Origin: Polaromonas sp. 39-63-25
GTDB taxonomy: Bacteria; Pseudomonadota; Gammaproteobacteria; Burkholderiales; Burkholderiaceae_C
NCBI RefSeq assembly: GCF_002278925.1
Contig: NZ_NCJH01000011.1
Span: 1 to 64,000, forward strand
Length of the DNA: 64,000 nt
Reading direction: 5' to 3'
Below are positions 33,958-45,733 of the stretch, in pieces; the first letter of the stretch is position 1; each line of letters starts with the position of its first letter. The translations under genes and the position numbers were made by a program. Under the pieces are notes generated by a model. That model saw only the letters and a program-made list of their open reading frames with translations, made no database searches and had not been told where the DNA came from.

Positions 33958-35004
33958 ATGACGATCCCTGCCTCGCCCCTTTCCGTATCGCCGTCCAGAC
34001 GCGCCTGGCAGCGCTTCCGGCGCAACAAGCTGGGCTACCGCAGTCTGGTGATTTTCTGCGTGCTGGTGGTACTGAGCCTCTTTGCCGAGGTGTTGTCCAA
34101 CGACAGGCCGCTGCTGGTGCGGTACGAGGGGGCGTTCTACTTTCCGCTGGTCCGGGACTATTCGGAAAAGACCTTTGGCGGGGACTTCGATACACCGACG
34201 GACTACCTCGACCCCTTTGTCCGCGCCAAACTCAGGGAAGGGGACAACTGGTCGGTTTATCCGCTCAATCCCTACGGCCCGCGCACCATCAACTATTTTG
34301 CGAAGGAGCCCAATCCGTCGGCGCCGTCGCGCGACAACATCTTCGGCACCGACGACCGCGGGCGCGACCTGCTGGCCCAGCTGATCTACGGTTTCCGCCT
34401 CAGCGTGCTGTTCGGGCTGGCGCTGACGCTGATCGGTGTAGTGGTCGGCATCATCACCGGGGCGGTGCAGGGGTATGTGGGCGGCAAGACCGACCTGGCC
34501 TTCCAGCGTTTCATCGAAATCTGGGGCTCCATGCCCGAGTTGTACCTCCTGATCATTTTCAGCGCGATTTTTGCGCCCAGCGTGGCCGTGCTGCTGCTCC
34601 TGCTCAGCCTGTTCGGCTGGATGGGCCTGTCCGACTACGTGCGCGCCGAGTTTCTGCGCAACCGCCAGATGGACTATGTGCGCGCTGCGCGCGCACTGGG
34701 CGTCGGCAACCTGCAGATCATGTGGCGCCACATCCTGCCCAACAGCCTGACGCCGGTGGTCACCTTTCTGCCTTTTCGCATGAGCGCGGCGATTCTGGCG
34801 CTGACCTCGCTTGATTTTCTGGGCCTGGGCGTGCCGCCCGGCACACCCTCGCTGGGCGAGTTGCTGAACCAGGGCAAGGCCAACATCGACGCCTGGTGGA
34901 TTTCGCTGTCGACCTTCGCGGTGCTGGTGATGACCCTGCTGCTGCTGACCTTCATGGGGGATGCGTTGCGGGATGCGCTGGACCCCCGGAAAGCGGACAA
35001 ATGA
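33958..35004 (+). CDS. yejE: Oligopeptide ABC transporter permease (YejE-like)
   Basis: Second permease subunit, 348 residues. The start SPSRRAWQRFRRNKLGYRSL precedes the first membrane segment; a long periplasmic loop (about 45-140, with PYGPRTINYFAKEPNPS) and the conserved NIFGTDDRGRDLLAQLIYG mark the YejE/DppC group. The EAA loop is RQMDYVRAARALGVGNLQIM. The stop overlaps the ATPase start (ATGA), so permease and ATPase are translationally coupled. Confidence 0.94.
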   Translation: MTIPASPLSVSPSRRAWQRFRRNKLGYRSLVIFCVLVVLSLFAEVLSNDRPLLVRYEGAFYFPLVRDYSEKTFGGDFDTPTDYLDPFVRAKLREGDNWSVYPLNPYGPRTINYFAKEPNPSAPSRDNIFGTDDRGRDLLAQLIYGFRLSVLFGLALTLIGVVVGIITGAVQGYVGGKTDLAFQRFIEIWGSMPELYLLIIFSAIFAPSVAVLLLLLSLFGWMGLSDYVRAEFLRNRQMDYVRAARALGVGNLQIMWRHILPNSLTPVVTFLPFRMSAAILALTSLDFLGLGVPPGTPSLGELLNQGKANIDAWWISLSTFAVLVMTLLLLTFMGDALRDALDPRKADK

Positions 35005-36809
35005 CGGCCCCCACGCTCCGCACTGACGTGTCGTCGCTGCCCCCCGAGGGGGCTGAACTTGCTCGGGGCGGCCCTTCGCTGCGTTCGACGGCCTCCACGA
35101 CCTCCACGCCCGGCACGGACGTGTCCTGCCTTCTGGAGGTCAACAATCTGCGCGTGTCCTTCGCCGGCAAGGAAGTGGTGCGCGGCATCGATTTTTCCAT
35201 CCAGCCCGGGGAAAAACTCGCGCTGGTCGGCGAGTCGGGCTCCGGAAAAACCGTCACCGCACTGAGTCTGCTGCGCCTCGTGCAGAACGCTGCCATCAGT
35301 GGCAAGGCGACCTTCGCCGGACATGACGGGGCTGTCGACCTGCTGTCCCTGCCCGAGCGGGCCTTGCGCGGTATCCGCGGCCAGGACATCGCGATGATTT
35401 TCCAGGAGCCGATGACGGCCCTGAACCCGCTGTTCACCGTGGGTGAGCAGATCGCCGAAGTCTTGCAGCTGAAAAAGGCTCTGACCACCGCCGAATCTGC
35501 GCAGGCAGCTATCAAATTGCTAGCGGATACCGGCATCCCCGAGGCCGCCCGGCGTGCCGGCTCCTACCCGCACCAGTTGTCGGGGGGCCAACGCCAGCGC
35601 GCCATGATTGCCATGGCGCTGGCCTGCCAGCCCAAACTGCTGCTGGCCGACGAACCCACGACGGCGCTGGATGTCACGCTGCGCACGCAGATCCTGGACC
35701 TGCTGACCGGGCTGCAGCAGCGCAACGGCATGGCGGTGCTCCTGATCACCCACGACCTGAACCTGGTGCGGCGCTTTGCCGACCGCATTGCCGTGATGGA
35801 GGACGGACGCATTGTGGAGACCGGGCCGGTGGCGCAGGTGTTCGACCAGCCGCAGCATGCCTACACCCGCAAACTGATAGACAGCCGGCCGGCACGCGAC
35901 GTGGTGGAGGGCCGGGCCGATCCTGCTGCTGCCGCCGTCCTGCAGGCCCGGGATCTGCGGGTGACGTATCCGCTGCCGATTCCCGGGGTGCGCGGCTGGT
36001 TTCGCAAGGGCGAGTTTGTGGCCCTCCATGGCGCCAGTTTCCAGGTTCCCGCCGGCCAGACCCTGGGGGTGATCGGGGAGTCCGGGTCGGGCAAATCCAC
36101 GCTGGCCCTGGCCGCGCTGGGTCTGCATCCGCACCAGGGGCAGCTGCTGGCGGCGGGCCAGGCCTGGAGCGGCGATGCTGCCAGCAACAAACGTATCCGC
36201 CGAGCGGTGCAGGTGGTGTTTCAGGACCCGTTTTCCTCGCTGTCGCCGCGCATGACGGTCGAGGAAATCGTCGGTGAAGGCCTGCGCGTTCACGAGCCGG
36301 GGCTGTCTGCCGGCCAGCGGCGTGAGCGGGTGCTGCAGGCGCTGGCGGACGTGGGCATGGGCGAGGCGCAGAGTTTCGTCGCCGGGCCGCCCCAAGACGA
36401 AAAGCACCCCCTTGGTGGGCAGCAAGCTACACGCAGTGAGGGCGCGCGGGGGCAGTATTTCCCCGGCCTGCTGCAGCGTTACCCGCATGAGTTTTCGGGC
36501 GGACAACGCCAGCGGCTGGCGATTGCCCGGGCCCTGATCATCCAGCCCCAATTGCTGGTACTGGACGAACCGACCAGCGCCCTGGACGTGACCATCCAGA
36601 AACAGGTGCTCCAGCTGCTGCAAAAACTCCAGCGCGAGCGCGGCCTGAGCTATCTGCTGATCACCCACGACGTGGACGTGATCCGGGCCATGGCGCATCA
36701 GGTCATGGTGCTCAAGGACGGCGAAGTGCTGGAAGCCGGCAGCGTGGAGGAGGTGCTGGAGCGGCCGCGGCATCCTTACACGCAGACCCTGGTGGCGGCA
36801 CAAGGCTGA
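35001..36809 (+). CDS. yejF: Fused double ABC ATPase of the peptide importer (YejF-like) with repeat-derived segments
   Basis: Two ATPase halves in one chain of 602 residues (E. coli YejF 529). Half 1 has Walker A GESGSGKT near 77, [15 protein letters not shown] and [14 protein letters not shown]. Half 2 has Walker A GESGSGKS near 358, [15 protein letters not shown] and [13 protein letters not shown]. Three stretches appear to come from interspersed repeats: residues about 2-25 (35006-35073), about 157-175 (35471-35525) and about 462-484 (36384-36453). Without them the length would be close to the family's usual one. The last insert, [20 protein letters not shown], sits just before the second signature motif. 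All catalytic motifs remain, so function is probably kept. ATG 35001 overlaps the yejE stop; a second start nearer the ABC domain cannot be excluded. Confidence 0.92.
   Translation: MTAPTLRTDVSSLPPEGAELARGGPSLRSTASTTSTPGTDVSCLLEVNNLRVSFAGKEVVRGIDFSIQPGEKLALVGESGSGKTVTALSLLRLVQNAAISGKATFAGHDGAVDLLSLPERALRGIRGQDIAMIFQEPMTALNPLFTVGEQIAEVLQLKKALTTAESAQAAIKLLADTGIPEAARRAGSYPHQLSGGQRQRAMIAMALACQPKLLLADEPTTALDVTLRTQILDLLTGLQQRNGMAVLLITHDLNLVRRFADRIAVMEDGRIVETGPVAQVFDQPQHAYTRKLIDSRPARDVVEGRADPAAAAVLQARDLRVTYPLPIPGVRGWFRKGEFVALHGASFQVPAGQTLGVIGESGSGKSTLALAALGLHPHQGQLLAAGQAWSGDAASNKRIRRAVQVVFQDPFSSLSPRMTVEEIVGEGLRVHEPGLSAGQRRERVLQALADVGMGEAQSFVAGPPQDEKHPLGGQQATRSEGARGQYFPGLLQRYPHEFSGGQRQRLAIARALIIQPQLLVLDEPTSALDVTIQKQVLQLLQKLQRERGLSYLLITHDVDVIRAMAHQVMVLKDGEVLEAGSVEEVLERPRHPYTQTLVAAQG
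35006..35073 (+). repeat. GC-rich interspersed repeat (family 2), 5' end of yejF
   Basis: Begins GGCCCCCACGCTCCGC, contains the palindrome TGCCCCCCGAGGGGGC and ends CTCGGGGCGGCCC. The same order occurs at 45525-45618 and, reversed, at 36384-36453. Here it supplies the first codons after the yejF ATG. Confidence 0.7.
35471..35525 (+). repeat. Short interspersed repeat, copy inside yejF
   Basis: Reads AAAAAGGCTCTGACC, then TCTGCGCAGGCAGCTATCAA and GCTAGC. It is in frame and encodes QAAIKLLAD; the left half is more diverged than the right. Confidence 0.55.
36384..36453 (-). repeat. GC-rich interspersed repeat (family 2), inside yejF, inverted
   Basis: The plus strand reads GGGCCGCCCCAAG, CACCCCCTTGGTGGGCAGC and GCGCGCGGGGGC, the reverse complement order of the copy at 35006. 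It keeps the yejF frame open. Confidence 0.7.
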
Positions 36810-36931
36810 CGCGGATTTTGTCAATTGAGTCTTTTTGCTGATTTCGCTGCTTTTCCGGAATTTGCGGATGCTTGCCCGATGGGGCCTGCGCAAGGGCGGC
36901 GGCGGGTAGGGCGCCCCGGCATGTAAACTGC

Positions 36932-36960
36932 TTGCACAGGCGTCAGCAGCAGGTTACAAT
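36932..36960 (+). promoter_or_regulatory. Sigma-70 promoter of the rimP-nusA-infB operon
   Basis: TTGCAC and TACAAT are separated by exactly 17 bases, close to the TTGACA/TATAAT consensus. The predicted transcription start is about 36967, roughly 95 bases before the rimP ATG. Confidence 0.8.
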
Positions 36961-36975
36961 ATGCGCTTCACGACC

Positions 36976-37007
36976 AAATGGGCGGGTTTTCACCGCCCAT
37001 TTTTTTT
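36976..37007 (+). terminator. Leader terminator/attenuator before rimP
   Basis: Stem AAATGGGCGG / CCGCCCATTT with a 7-base loop, running into a stretch of eight T. It begins only about 10 bases after the predicted transcription start, so it would release a very short RNA unless read through. It could instead end yejF transcripts, but the promoter lies between. Confidence 0.75.
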
Positions 37008-37060
37008 GGGCGTTTGTTTTTGCAACCCTGACTTTTACGAAGCTGCTTTTTTAGAACTGA

Positions 37061-37636
37061 ATGGCATTACACGAGACGATTGAGCAAACAGTCACGGGAC
37101 TGGGTTACGAGCTGGTGGACATCGAGCGTACCGCCGGTGGTTTGCTGCGCGTGACGATTGACCAGCCGTATGTTCAGGGTGCCGAGCAGTTCATCAATGC
37201 GGAAGACTGCGAAAAAGTCACGCGCCAGCTGCAGTTTGTGCTGGAAGTGGAAGGTACAGCGTATTCCCGGCTCGAGGTGAGCTCGCCGGGCATAGACCGG
37301 CCCTTGCGCAGCGAAAAGGATTTCGAGCGCTTTGCCGGCGAGTTGATCGACCTCACGCTCAAGGCGCCCATCGGTGCGGTGGCTGCGGCCGGGTCCGGGG
37401 TGTCGGCCAGCCGGAAGAAATTTCGCGGCACGCTCGAGCGTGCGGCATCCGGGTGGCAGATTGTGTGGAGCGAAGAGCCCGCCGTCAAACCCGGGCAAAA
37501 GGTAAGCAAGAAGAGGATTCCCGCACCGCTGCAGGCGCTGGGTTTCACGCTGGATGAAATAGTGCAGGCGCGTCTGGCGCCCGTTGTTGACTTCAAGGGG
37601 CGCAGGCCGAAAAGCGCACCCGCCACAGAGATATAA
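37061..37636 (+). CDS. rimP: Ribosome maturation factor RimP
   Basis: Cytosolic factor for 30S subunit maturation, 191 residues. The start [20 protein letters not shown], the block [20 protein letters not shown] and the signature [20 protein letters not shown] identify it. It is longer than E. coli RimP (about 150) owing to an Ala/Gly/Ser stretch near 108-118 and a C-terminal basic tail, a length common in its relatives. First gene of the operon, 20 bases before nusA. Confidence 0.93.
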   Translation: MALHETIEQTVTGLGYELVDIERTAGGLLRVTIDQPYVQGAEQFINAEDCEKVTRQLQFVLEVEGTAYSRLEVSSPGIDRPLRSEKDFERFAGELIDLTLKAPIGAVAAAGSGVSASRKKFRGTLERAASGWQIVWSEEPAVKPGQKVSKKRIPAPLQALGFTLDEIVQARLAPVVDFKGRRPKSAPATEI

Positions 37637-37656
37637 AAGAAAGGCAGGCTTGTGAA

Positions 37657-39177
37657 ATGAATCGCGAACTGTTGATGTTGGTTGATGCCATATCGCGTGA
37701 GAAAAATGTTGAACGTGACGTCGTCTTTGGCGCGGTCGAGCTTGCGCTCGCCTCGGCCACGAAAAAGGTGTACGCAGACGGTGTGGACATTCGCGTGGTG
37801 GTGGACCGCGATAGCGGCAACTATGAAACCTTCCGCCGCTGGCTGGTGGTGCCTGACGAAGCCGGCCTGCAAAACCCGGAAGCCGAAGAGCTGGTCAGCG
37901 ATGCGCGCGACGAGATTGCGGACATCGAAGAAGGCGACTACATCGAAAAGCCGGTTGAAAGCCTGCCGATCGGCCGCATTGGCGCGCAAGCGGCCAAACA
38001 GGTCATCCTGCAGAAAATCCGCGACGCCGAGCGCGAGATGCTGCTCAACGACTTCATGTCGCGTGGCGAGAAGATTTTTGTCGGCACCGTCAAGCGCATG
38101 GACAAGGGCGACATCATTGTCGAATCCGGCCGCGTTGAAGGCCGCCTGCGCCGCAGCGACATGATTCCGAAGGAAAACCTGCGCTCCGGTGACCGCGTTC
38201 GCGCCATGATCATGGAAGTCGACAACACCCTGCGCGGCGCGCCCATCATCCTGTCGCGTACCGCGCCCGAGTTCATGATCGAGCTGTTCCGCCAGGAAGT
38301 GCCCGAGATCGAGCAGGGTCTGCTGGAGATCAAATCCTGCGCCCGCGACCCCGGTTCGCGCGCCAAGATAGCCGTGCTGTCGCATGACAAGCGTGTTGAC
38401 CCGATCGGCACCTGCGTCGGTGTGCGCGGCACCCGTGTCAACGGCGTGACCAACGAACTCGCCGGCGAACGCGTCGACATCGTGCTGTGGAGCGAGGACC
38501 CGGCCCAGTTCGTGATCGGCGCGCTGGCCCCGGCCAATGTGTCATCCATCGTGGTGGACGAAGAGCGTCACGCCATGGATGTCGTGGTGGACGAGGAAAA
38601 CCTCGCCATCTCGATCGGCCGTGGTGGCCAGAATGTGCGCCTTGCCGCCGAGCTGACCGGCTGGAAGATCAACATCATGACGGCCGACGAGTCCGCTGAA
38701 AAGCAGGCCACCGAAACCGACACCAGCCGCAAGCTGTTCATGGAAAAGCTCGATGTGGACGAGGAAATCGCCGACATCCTGATCTCCGAAGGCTTCACCA
38801 GCCTGGAAGAAGTCGCCTATGTGCCGCTGCAGGAGATGCTGGAGATCGAGTCCTTCGATGAAGACACGGTCAACGAACTGCGTACGCGTGCCAAGGATGC
38901 CCTGCTGACGATGGAAATCGCCCGGGAAGAAAACGTCGAAGGTGTTTCGCAGAACCTGCGCGATGTCGAAGGCCTGACGCCCGAACTGATTGCGAAATTG
39001 ACCGATGCGGGTGTGAGCACCCGTGACGACCTGGCCGATCTGGCCGTCGACGAACTAACCGATATCACCGGCCAGTCTGCGGACGAGGCCAAAGCCCTGA
39101 TCATGACCGCGCGCGCGCATTGGTTTACCGATGAGGCTGCAGAGCCCGCCGCGCCGGCAACGGCCCAAGAGCAATGA
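37657..39177 (+). CDS. nusA: Transcription termination/antitermination factor NusA
   Basis: RNA-polymerase-binding factor of 506 residues (E. coli 495). The domains are in the expected order: an N-terminal domain ([20 protein letters not shown]), an S1 domain (about 135-200, [20 protein letters not shown]), two KH domains (about 200-345, with [20 protein letters not shown] and [17 protein letters not shown]) and two C-terminal acidic repeats ([39 protein letters not shown]). The leader terminator upstream gives it a plausible route to control its own operon. Confidence 0.97.
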   Translation: MNRELLMLVDAISREKNVERDVVFGAVELALASATKKVYADGVDIRVVVDRDSGNYETFRRWLVVPDEAGLQNPEAEELVSDARDEIADIEEGDYIEKPVESLPIGRIGAQAAKQVILQKIRDAEREMLLNDFMSRGEKIFVGTVKRMDKGDIIVESGRVEGRLRRSDMIPKENLRSGDRVRAMIMEVDNTLRGAPIILSRTAPEFMIELFRQEVPEIEQGLLEIKSCARDPGSRAKIAVLSHDKRVDPIGTCVGVRGTRVNGVTNELAGERVDIVLWSEDPAQFVIGALAPANVSSIVVDEERHAMDVVVDEENLAISIGRGGQNVRLAAELTGWKINIMTADESAEKQATETDTSRKLFMEKLDVDEEIADILISEGFTSLEEVAYVPLQEMLEIESFDEDTVNELRTRAKDALLTMEIAREENVEGVSQNLRDVEGLTPELIAKLTDAGVSTRDDLADLAVDELTDITGQSADEAKALIMTARAHWFTDEAAEPAAPATAQEQ

Positions 39178-39204
39178 TCATGGAGGCCAGCAGGAAAAAA
39201 ACAT

Positions 39205-42099
39205 ATGTCCAGTACCACTACCGTCGCTGAATTCGCAGCTGAACTGAATAAACCCACCGCCACCCTGATCGAGCAATTGACCAGTGCCGGTGTTGCCAAG
39301 GCGCAGGCCACGGATCCCCTGTCAGAGGCCGACAAGCAGAAACTGCTGAGCTATCTGCAGGCGGCCCACGGCACGGCCAGTGCCGAGCGCAAGAAAATCA
39401 CGCTGGTCAAGAAATCGACCACCGAAATCAAGCAGGCCGATGCCACCGGGCGCGCCCGGACCATCCAGGTCGAGGTGCGCAAGAAACGCACCTTCATCAA
39501 GCGCGACGAAGGTTCTGACCAGCCCGTCGAAGAAGTGGCCGTGCCGGTTGCCGCCCCGGAAGTGCCGGCGATTGACGATGCCGAGCTGGTTCGCCGCGAG
39601 GAAGAAGCCAGCCGCCATGCCGAACTGCTGCGCCGCCAGGAAGAAGAGCTGTCGGAAAAACGCCGCCTGCGTGAAGAGCAGGATGCCAGGGACCAGGCCC
39701 TTGAAAACGAGCGTCAGGCCGCCGAGCAAAATGCGCTGGCTGCTGCGCAAGCCGCCGAGGCTGCGAAGAAGGTGGAAAAACCAACCATCGGCAAAATCAT
39801 TCCTGCCGCCAAGGCTGCACCGGCACCTGCCGAGCCGGACAGCGTCGCTGTGGCTCTGGCCGCTTCGAAAGCTGCTGACGCCAGTGCCGCCCAGGCGGCC
39901 GCCAAGGCCAAGGCCACCGCAGAGTTCCAGGCCGACGCCGTGAAAGCGCAGGACCTGCAGGACCGCCGCAAGAAAGCCGAGGCGGAGGCCGCCGGCATTC
40001 GCGCCATGATGAATGCGCCCAAGCGCGTTCTGGTGCCCCACGTCGACCCCAAAGCCGTCATCAAGGGTACGCTGCACAAGCCGGCCGTCGCGCCGGGTGC
40101 CGCGAAACCGGCAGCGCCGGGCGCCGTGGCGGGTGCTGCAGGCAAGAAGGAAGTCAAGTCGGAGAACCTGTCTTCGACCTGGAAAGACGACGCAGCCAAG
40201 AAAAAAGGCGAGATCAAGACCCGCGGCGCGCCAGTCGTGCCGGGTCGCGGCAATTTCCGTGGCGGCCCGCGCGGCCGTCGCAGTTCGGACCGCGATTCGC
40301 GTTCCGAGTCCACCTTTGTGGCACCGACCGAGTTCAAGGTCATCGAGGTGCATGTGCCGGAGACCATCACGGTCGCCGAACTCGCCCACAAGATGAGCGT
40401 GAAGTCCTCCGAGGTCATCAAACACCTGATGAAGCTGGGCCAGATGGTCACCATCAACCAGCCGCTGGACCAGGACACCGCGATGATTGTCGTGGAAGAG
40501 ATGGGCCACAAGGCGGTGACGGCTTCGCTGGACGATCCGGAGGCTTTTGCCGACGAGGATGTCCAGGGCCAGCAGGCCGAGTTGCTGCCACGCGCACCGG
40601 TCGTGACCGTCATGGGCCACGTCGACCACGGCAAGACCTCGCTGCTCGACTACATTCGCCGCGCCAAGGTGGCGTCCGGCGAAGCCGGCGGCATCACCCA
40701 GCACATCGGTGCCTACCACGTGGAAACACCGCGCGGCATGGTGTCCTTCCTGGACACGCCGGGTCACGAGGCGTTTACCGCCATGCGTGCCCGTGGCGCC
40801 CAGGCGACCGACATCGTGATTCTGGTGGTGGCAGCCGACGACGGCGTCATGCCGCAGACCAAGGAAGCCATCAAGCATGCGAAAGCGGCCGGAGTGCCCA
40901 TCGTCGTGGCGATCAACAAGATCGACAAGCCGGGCATCAACATGGAGCGCGTCAAGGGCGAGCTGGTCACTGAAGAAGTGATTCCCGAAGAGTTCGGCGG
41001 CGACGTGCCCTTTGTCGGCGTGTCGGCCCATACCGGCGCCGGCATCGATGCCCTGCTCGAGCAGGTGCTGCTGCAGGCCGAGGTGCTTGAACTGAAGGCG
41101 CCGGTGGATGCGCTGGCCAAGGGCCTGGTGATTGAAGCCCGTCTCGACAAGGGCCGCGGCCCGGTGGCGACCGTGCTGGTTCAGTCCGGCACGCTCAAGG
41201 CCGGCGACGTGGTGCTGGCCGGTTCGACCTTTGGCCGCGTGCGCGCCATGCTGGACGAAAACGGCAAGCCGATCAAGACGGCCGGTCCGTCGATTCCGGT
41301 GGAAATCCAGGGTCTGACGGAAGTGCCGCAGGCCGGGGATGAATTCATGGTCATGCTCGACGAACGTCGCGCCCGTGAAATCGCCACCTACCGGGCCGGC
41401 AAGTTCCGCAACACCAAGCTGGCCAAGCAGCAGGCTGCCAAGCTGGAGAACATGTTCTCCGACATCGGCGCCGGCGAAGTCAAGATGTTGCCCATCATCA
41501 TCAAGGCCGATGTGCAGGGTTCGCAGGAAGCGCTGGCCCAGTCGCTGCTCAAGCTCTCGACCGACGAGGTCAAGGTACAGCTGGTGTACTCCGGTGTCGG
41601 CGGCATTTCCGAGTCCGACGTCAATCTGGCCATCGCCTCCAAGGCCGTGGTGATCGGGTTCAACACCCGCGCCGATGCCCAGGCCCGCAAGCTGGCCGAA
41701 AACAACGGCGTGGACCTTCGTTACTACAACATCATTTACGATGCGGTGGACGAATTGCGCGCCGCGATGTCGGGCATGCTGACGCCGGACAAGAAGGAAG
41801 AAGTCATCGGTACGGCCGAGATTCGTCAGGTGTTCAAGGTCAGCAAGATCGGCTCGATTGCCGGCTGTATGGTCACCGCCGGTGTGGTTCGCCGCAGCGC
41901 GCGTCTGCGCCTGCTGCGCGAAAACATCGTCATCTTCACCGGTGAACTCGACTCGCTCAAGCGTTTCAAGGACGATGCCAAAGAGGTCAAGGAAGGCTTC
42001 GAGTGCGGCTTGAACGTCAAGGGTTACAACGACATCCAGGTTGGCGACATGCTGGAGTTCTTTGAAATCCGTGAAGTGGCCAGGACGCTGGAGGCCTGA
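39205..42099 (+). CDS. infB: Translation initiation factor IF-2
   Basis: GTPase that places initiator tRNA on the 30S subunit, 964 residues. The N-terminal IF2_N domain ([20 protein letters not shown]) is followed by a long charged Ala/Lys/Glu-rich linker (about 50-385), a second IF2_N-like module (about 385-440) and the GTPase domain with G1 [15 protein letters not shown] (about 472), DTPGHEAF and NKIDKPG. Domains II-IV and the fMet-tRNA-binding C-terminus ([20 protein letters not shown]) follow. The 27-base gap after nusA holds AGGAGGCC-like sequence. Internal starts producing shorter isoforms, known in E. coli, are possible but not assigned. Confidence 0.97.
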   Translation: MSSTTTVAEFAAELNKPTATLIEQLTSAGVAKAQATDPLSEADKQKLLSYLQAAHGTASAERKKITLVKKSTTEIKQADATGRARTIQVEVRKKRTFIKRDEGSDQPVEEVAVPVAAPEVPAIDDAELVRREEEASRHAELLRRQEEELSEKRRLREEQDARDQALENERQAAEQNALAAAQAAEAAKKVEKPTIGKIIPAAKAAPAPAEPDSVAVALAASKAADASAAQAAAKAKATAEFQADAVKAQDLQDRRKKAEAEAAGIRAMMNAPKRVLVPHVDPKAVIKGTLHKPAVAPGAAKPAAPGAVAGAAGKKEVKSENLSSTWKDDAAKKKGEIKTRGAPVVPGRGNFRGGPRGRRSSDRDSRSESTFVAPTEFKVIEVHVPETITVAELAHKMSVKSSEVIKHLMKLGQMVTINQPLDQDTAMIVVEEMGHKAVTASLDDPEAFADEDVQGQQAELLPRAPVVTVMGHVDHGKTSLLDYIRRAKVASGEAGGITQHIGAYHVETPRGMVSFLDTPGHEAFTAMRARGAQATDIVILVVAADDGVMPQTKEAIKHAKAAGVPIVVAINKIDKPGINMERVKGELVTEEVIPEEFGGDVPFVGVSAHTGAGIDALLEQVLLQAEVLELKAPVDALAKGLVIEARLDKGRGPVATVLVQSGTLKAGDVVLAGSTFGRVRAMLDENGKPIKTAGPSIPVEIQGLTEVPQAGDEFMVMLDERRAREIATYRAGKFRNTKLAKQQAAKLENMFSDIGAGEVKMLPIIIKADVQGSQEALAQSLLKLSTDEVKVQLVYSGVGGISESDVNLAIASKAVVIGFNTRADAQARKLAENNGVDLRYYNIIYDAVDELRAAMSGMLTPDKKEEVIGTAEIRQVFKVSKIGSIAGCMVTAGVVRRSARLRLLRENIVIFTGELDSLKRFKDDAKEVKEGFECGLNVKGYNDIQVGDMLEFFEIREVARTLEA

Positions 42100-42165
42100 A
42101 GACCTTAAGACTGCCTTGCGGCTGGCGCTTCACGGGGCCAGCCGCCACAAGTCCCAATATTTTGT

Positions 42166-42534
42166 ATGCGTAAAAAATCATCCACCCCGAATCGCGGTTT
42201 TCGCGTCGCCGACCAGATCCAGCGCGATCTGACGGAGCTGATCGCGCGCGAACTCAAAGACCCGCGGGTCGGGATGGTGACGATCCAGGCTGTCGAGGTG
42301 ACGCCGGACTATGCACATGCCAAGGTGTTTTTCAGCGTGCTGATCGGCGACCCGAAAGAGTGCGAAACAGCGCTGAACCAGGCCGCGGGTTTTCTGCGCA
42401 ACGGCCTGTTCAAGAAGCTGATGATCCACACGGTGCCGACCCTGCATTTCCAGTTTGACCGCACCACGGAGCGTGCGGCCGACATGAACGCCCTGATTGC
42501 CAAGGCGGTTTCCTCCCGCGCCCAGGACGACTGA
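42166..42534 (+). CDS. rbfA: Ribosome-binding factor A
   Basis: KH-fold factor for 16S rRNA 5' end processing and cold adaptation, 122 residues. [20 protein letters not shown] at the start, [20 protein letters not shown] and [20 protein letters not shown] are the family blocks, including the Ala-kinked KH motif region. Located between infB and truB, as in most bacteria. Confidence 0.95.
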   Translation: MRKKSSTPNRGFRVADQIQRDLTELIARELKDPRVGMVTIQAVEVTPDYAHAKVFFSVLIGDPKECETALNQAAGFLRNGLFKKLMIHTVPTLHFQFDRTTERAADMNALIAKAVSSRAQDD

Positions 42535-42603
42535 GTTCGCGCCGTTTCCCTTGATGACAGGTTCAGGGACAACGGTGCCAACAGAGTGCGCGGCCAGGCC
42601 GTG

Positions 42604-42619
42604 CGCTGAGCCTGTCGGA
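42604..42619 (-). repeat. Fragment of the CCTTCGACAGGCTCAG-type repeat upstream of truB
   Basis: CGCTGAGCCTGTCGGA is the inverted form of the motif seen inside truB at 43485. It lies just before the truB ATG and may contribute to the leader. Confidence 0.4.
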
Positions 42620-42623
42620 ATTT

Positions 42624-43664
42624 ATGACGCAAACTACTCCTCATCGCCAAAAGATACAGCGACGTCCCGTGCACGGCGTGCTGCTGCTCGACAAGCCGCT
42701 GGGCCTGTCGAGCAATCAGGCTTTGCAGAAGGCCAAATGGCTGTTGCGTGCCGACAAGGCCGGCCACACCGGCACGCTGGACCCGCTGGCCACCGGCGTG
42801 TTGCCCCTGTGTTTCGGGGCGGCCACCAAGTTCAGCCAGCTGCAGCTTGACGCCGACAAGACTTATGAGGCCGTGCTGCTGCTGGGCCAGAAAACCAGCA
42901 CCGCCGACGCCGAAGGCGATGTGATCGAGACCCGGCCGGTGCCGGCCATCACGCCCGAACTGCTGGCCGACCTGACGCGCCGCTTCACCGGTGCGCAAAC
43001 CCAGGTGCCGCCCATGTATTCGGCCCTGAAAAAAGACGGCAAGGCGCTTTACGAATACGCGCGCAAGGGCGAGGAAGTCGAACGGGACGCGCGCCATGTC
43101 ACCATTTACAAGCTGGAAATGGCTCCAGCCCAGGATCCACGGGCGCCGGCAGCTATCAAAATAATAGTATCGTGCAGCAAAGGCACCTACATCCGAACGC
43201 TCGGTGAAGACATTGGCGAGGCCATCGGCTGCGGCGCCCATCTCGGCTCGCTGCGGCGCCTGGAGACCGGCGGCTACACCGACAGCCAGTGCGTGAGCCT
43301 GCCGGCGCTCGAAGCCATGAGCGAGACTGAACGCGAAGCCTGCCTGCTGCCAGTGCAGTCGCTGGTGGCTGCCTTTCCATCTGTCACATTGAGCGCCGAT
43401 GATGCAGGGCGGTTCCTGAGCGGCCTGCGGCGCCGCGGCAGTCCGGGCCAGTGGGGGCCGGACAGCGCGATGGTGCAGGTCTACGGCCCTTCGACGGGCT
43501 CAGGACAGGCAACTGAGCCGCCGGCCTTTTTGGGCTCGGCCCATGTCACCGCCGATGAGTTGATCCCCGGGCGCCTGCTCAGCCCGATTGAAATTCAGGA
43601 CATGCTGCTTGCCAGCGCGTCCCTTGCTTCCAGCCCTGCGGCACCTGCCGCATTGGCCCATTAA
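42624..43664 (+). CDS. truB: tRNA pseudouridine-55 synthase TruB
   Basis: Makes pseudouridine 55 in the T-loop of tRNAs. The 346 residues include the motif with the catalytic Asp, [19 protein letters not shown], then [33 protein letters not shown] and [17 protein letters not shown]. coli TruB is 314 residues; two repeat-derived segments account for much of the excess. One (43117-43169) encodes [15 protein letters not shown] just before the conserved [10 protein letters not shown] strand, and the other (43485-43520) encodes [12 protein letters not shown] in the C-terminal PUA-like region. Neither touches the catalytic block. ATG 42624 gives the family start [19 protein letters not shown]. Confidence 0.95.
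   Translation: MTQTTPHRQKIQRRPVHGVLLLDKPLGLSSNQALQKAKWLLRADKAGHTGTLDPLATGVLPLCFGAATKFSQLQLDADKTYEAVLLLGQKTSTADAEGDVIETRPVPAITPELLADLTRRFTGAQTQVPPMYSALKKDGKALYEYARKGEEVERDARHVTIYKLEMAPAQDPRAPAAIKIIVSCSKGTYIRTLGEDIGEAIGCGAHLGSLRRLETGGYTDSQCVSLPALEAMSETEREACLLPVQSLVAAFPSVTLSADDAGRFLSGLRRRGSPGQWGPDSAMVQVYGPSTGSGQATEPPAFLGSAHVTADELIPGRLLSPIEIQDMLLASASLASSPAAPAALAH
43117..43169 (+). repeat. Short interspersed repeat, copy inside truB
   Basis: AAATGGCTCCAGCCC, then GGGCGCCGGCAGCTATCAAA and ATAATAG. In frame, read as AAIK in the right half. One of the best-preserved copies. Confidence 0.75.
43485..43520 (+). repeat. CCTTCGACGGGCTCAG-type repeat inside truB
   Basis: GGCCCTTCGACGGGCTCAGG is the motif I recall as widespread in Comamonadaceae intergenic regions. 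Here it is in frame and encodes GPSTGSGQ. Confidence 0.5.
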
Positions 43665-43699
43665 CCAGCCACCGAATTGAAGTTTTTAGAAAGCGAACC

Positions 43700-45523
<1,824 letters not shown>

Positions 45524-45524
45524 A

Positions 45525-45618
45525 GCCCCCACGCTTGTCACTTCGTGTACTGCGCTGCCCCCCGAGGGGGCGCTGCGCCTGCGGACCGGCAAAGCCGGAT
45601 CCGCGGCCCCTGCTGGAA
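45525..45618 (+). repeat. GC-rich interspersed repeat (family 2) after typA
   Basis: AGCCCCCACGCTTG, then CTGCGCTGCCCCCCGAGGGG and GGACCGGCAAAGCCGGATCC, the latter an added small palindrome. It starts one base after the typA stop codon and is the intergenic counterpart of the two copies in yejF. Confidence 0.7.
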
Positions 45619-45661
45619 TGAAGTCGGGGAGGGCGGCGATATCGGGGTGAACGCTTGACAC

Positions 45662-45695
45662 GGCCGCTGTGCGCTTCGCTCCCAGCGGCCTTTTT
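45662..45695 (+). terminator. Terminator downstream of typA
   Basis: Stem GGCCGCT / AGCGGCC around a 15-base loop, followed by TTTTT, about 140 bases after the typA stop and about 40 bases before the next ATG. Confidence 0.7.
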
Positions 45696-45733
45696 ACTTT
45701 GTACAGGGATGTCCGTCCGAAACTCTTTCAACC

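Noticed and set aside
36976-37007. Leader hairpin as a metabolite riboswitch
   Set aside because: The leader between the predicted start and rimP is under 100 bases and shows only one simple hairpin, with no aptamer-like structure.
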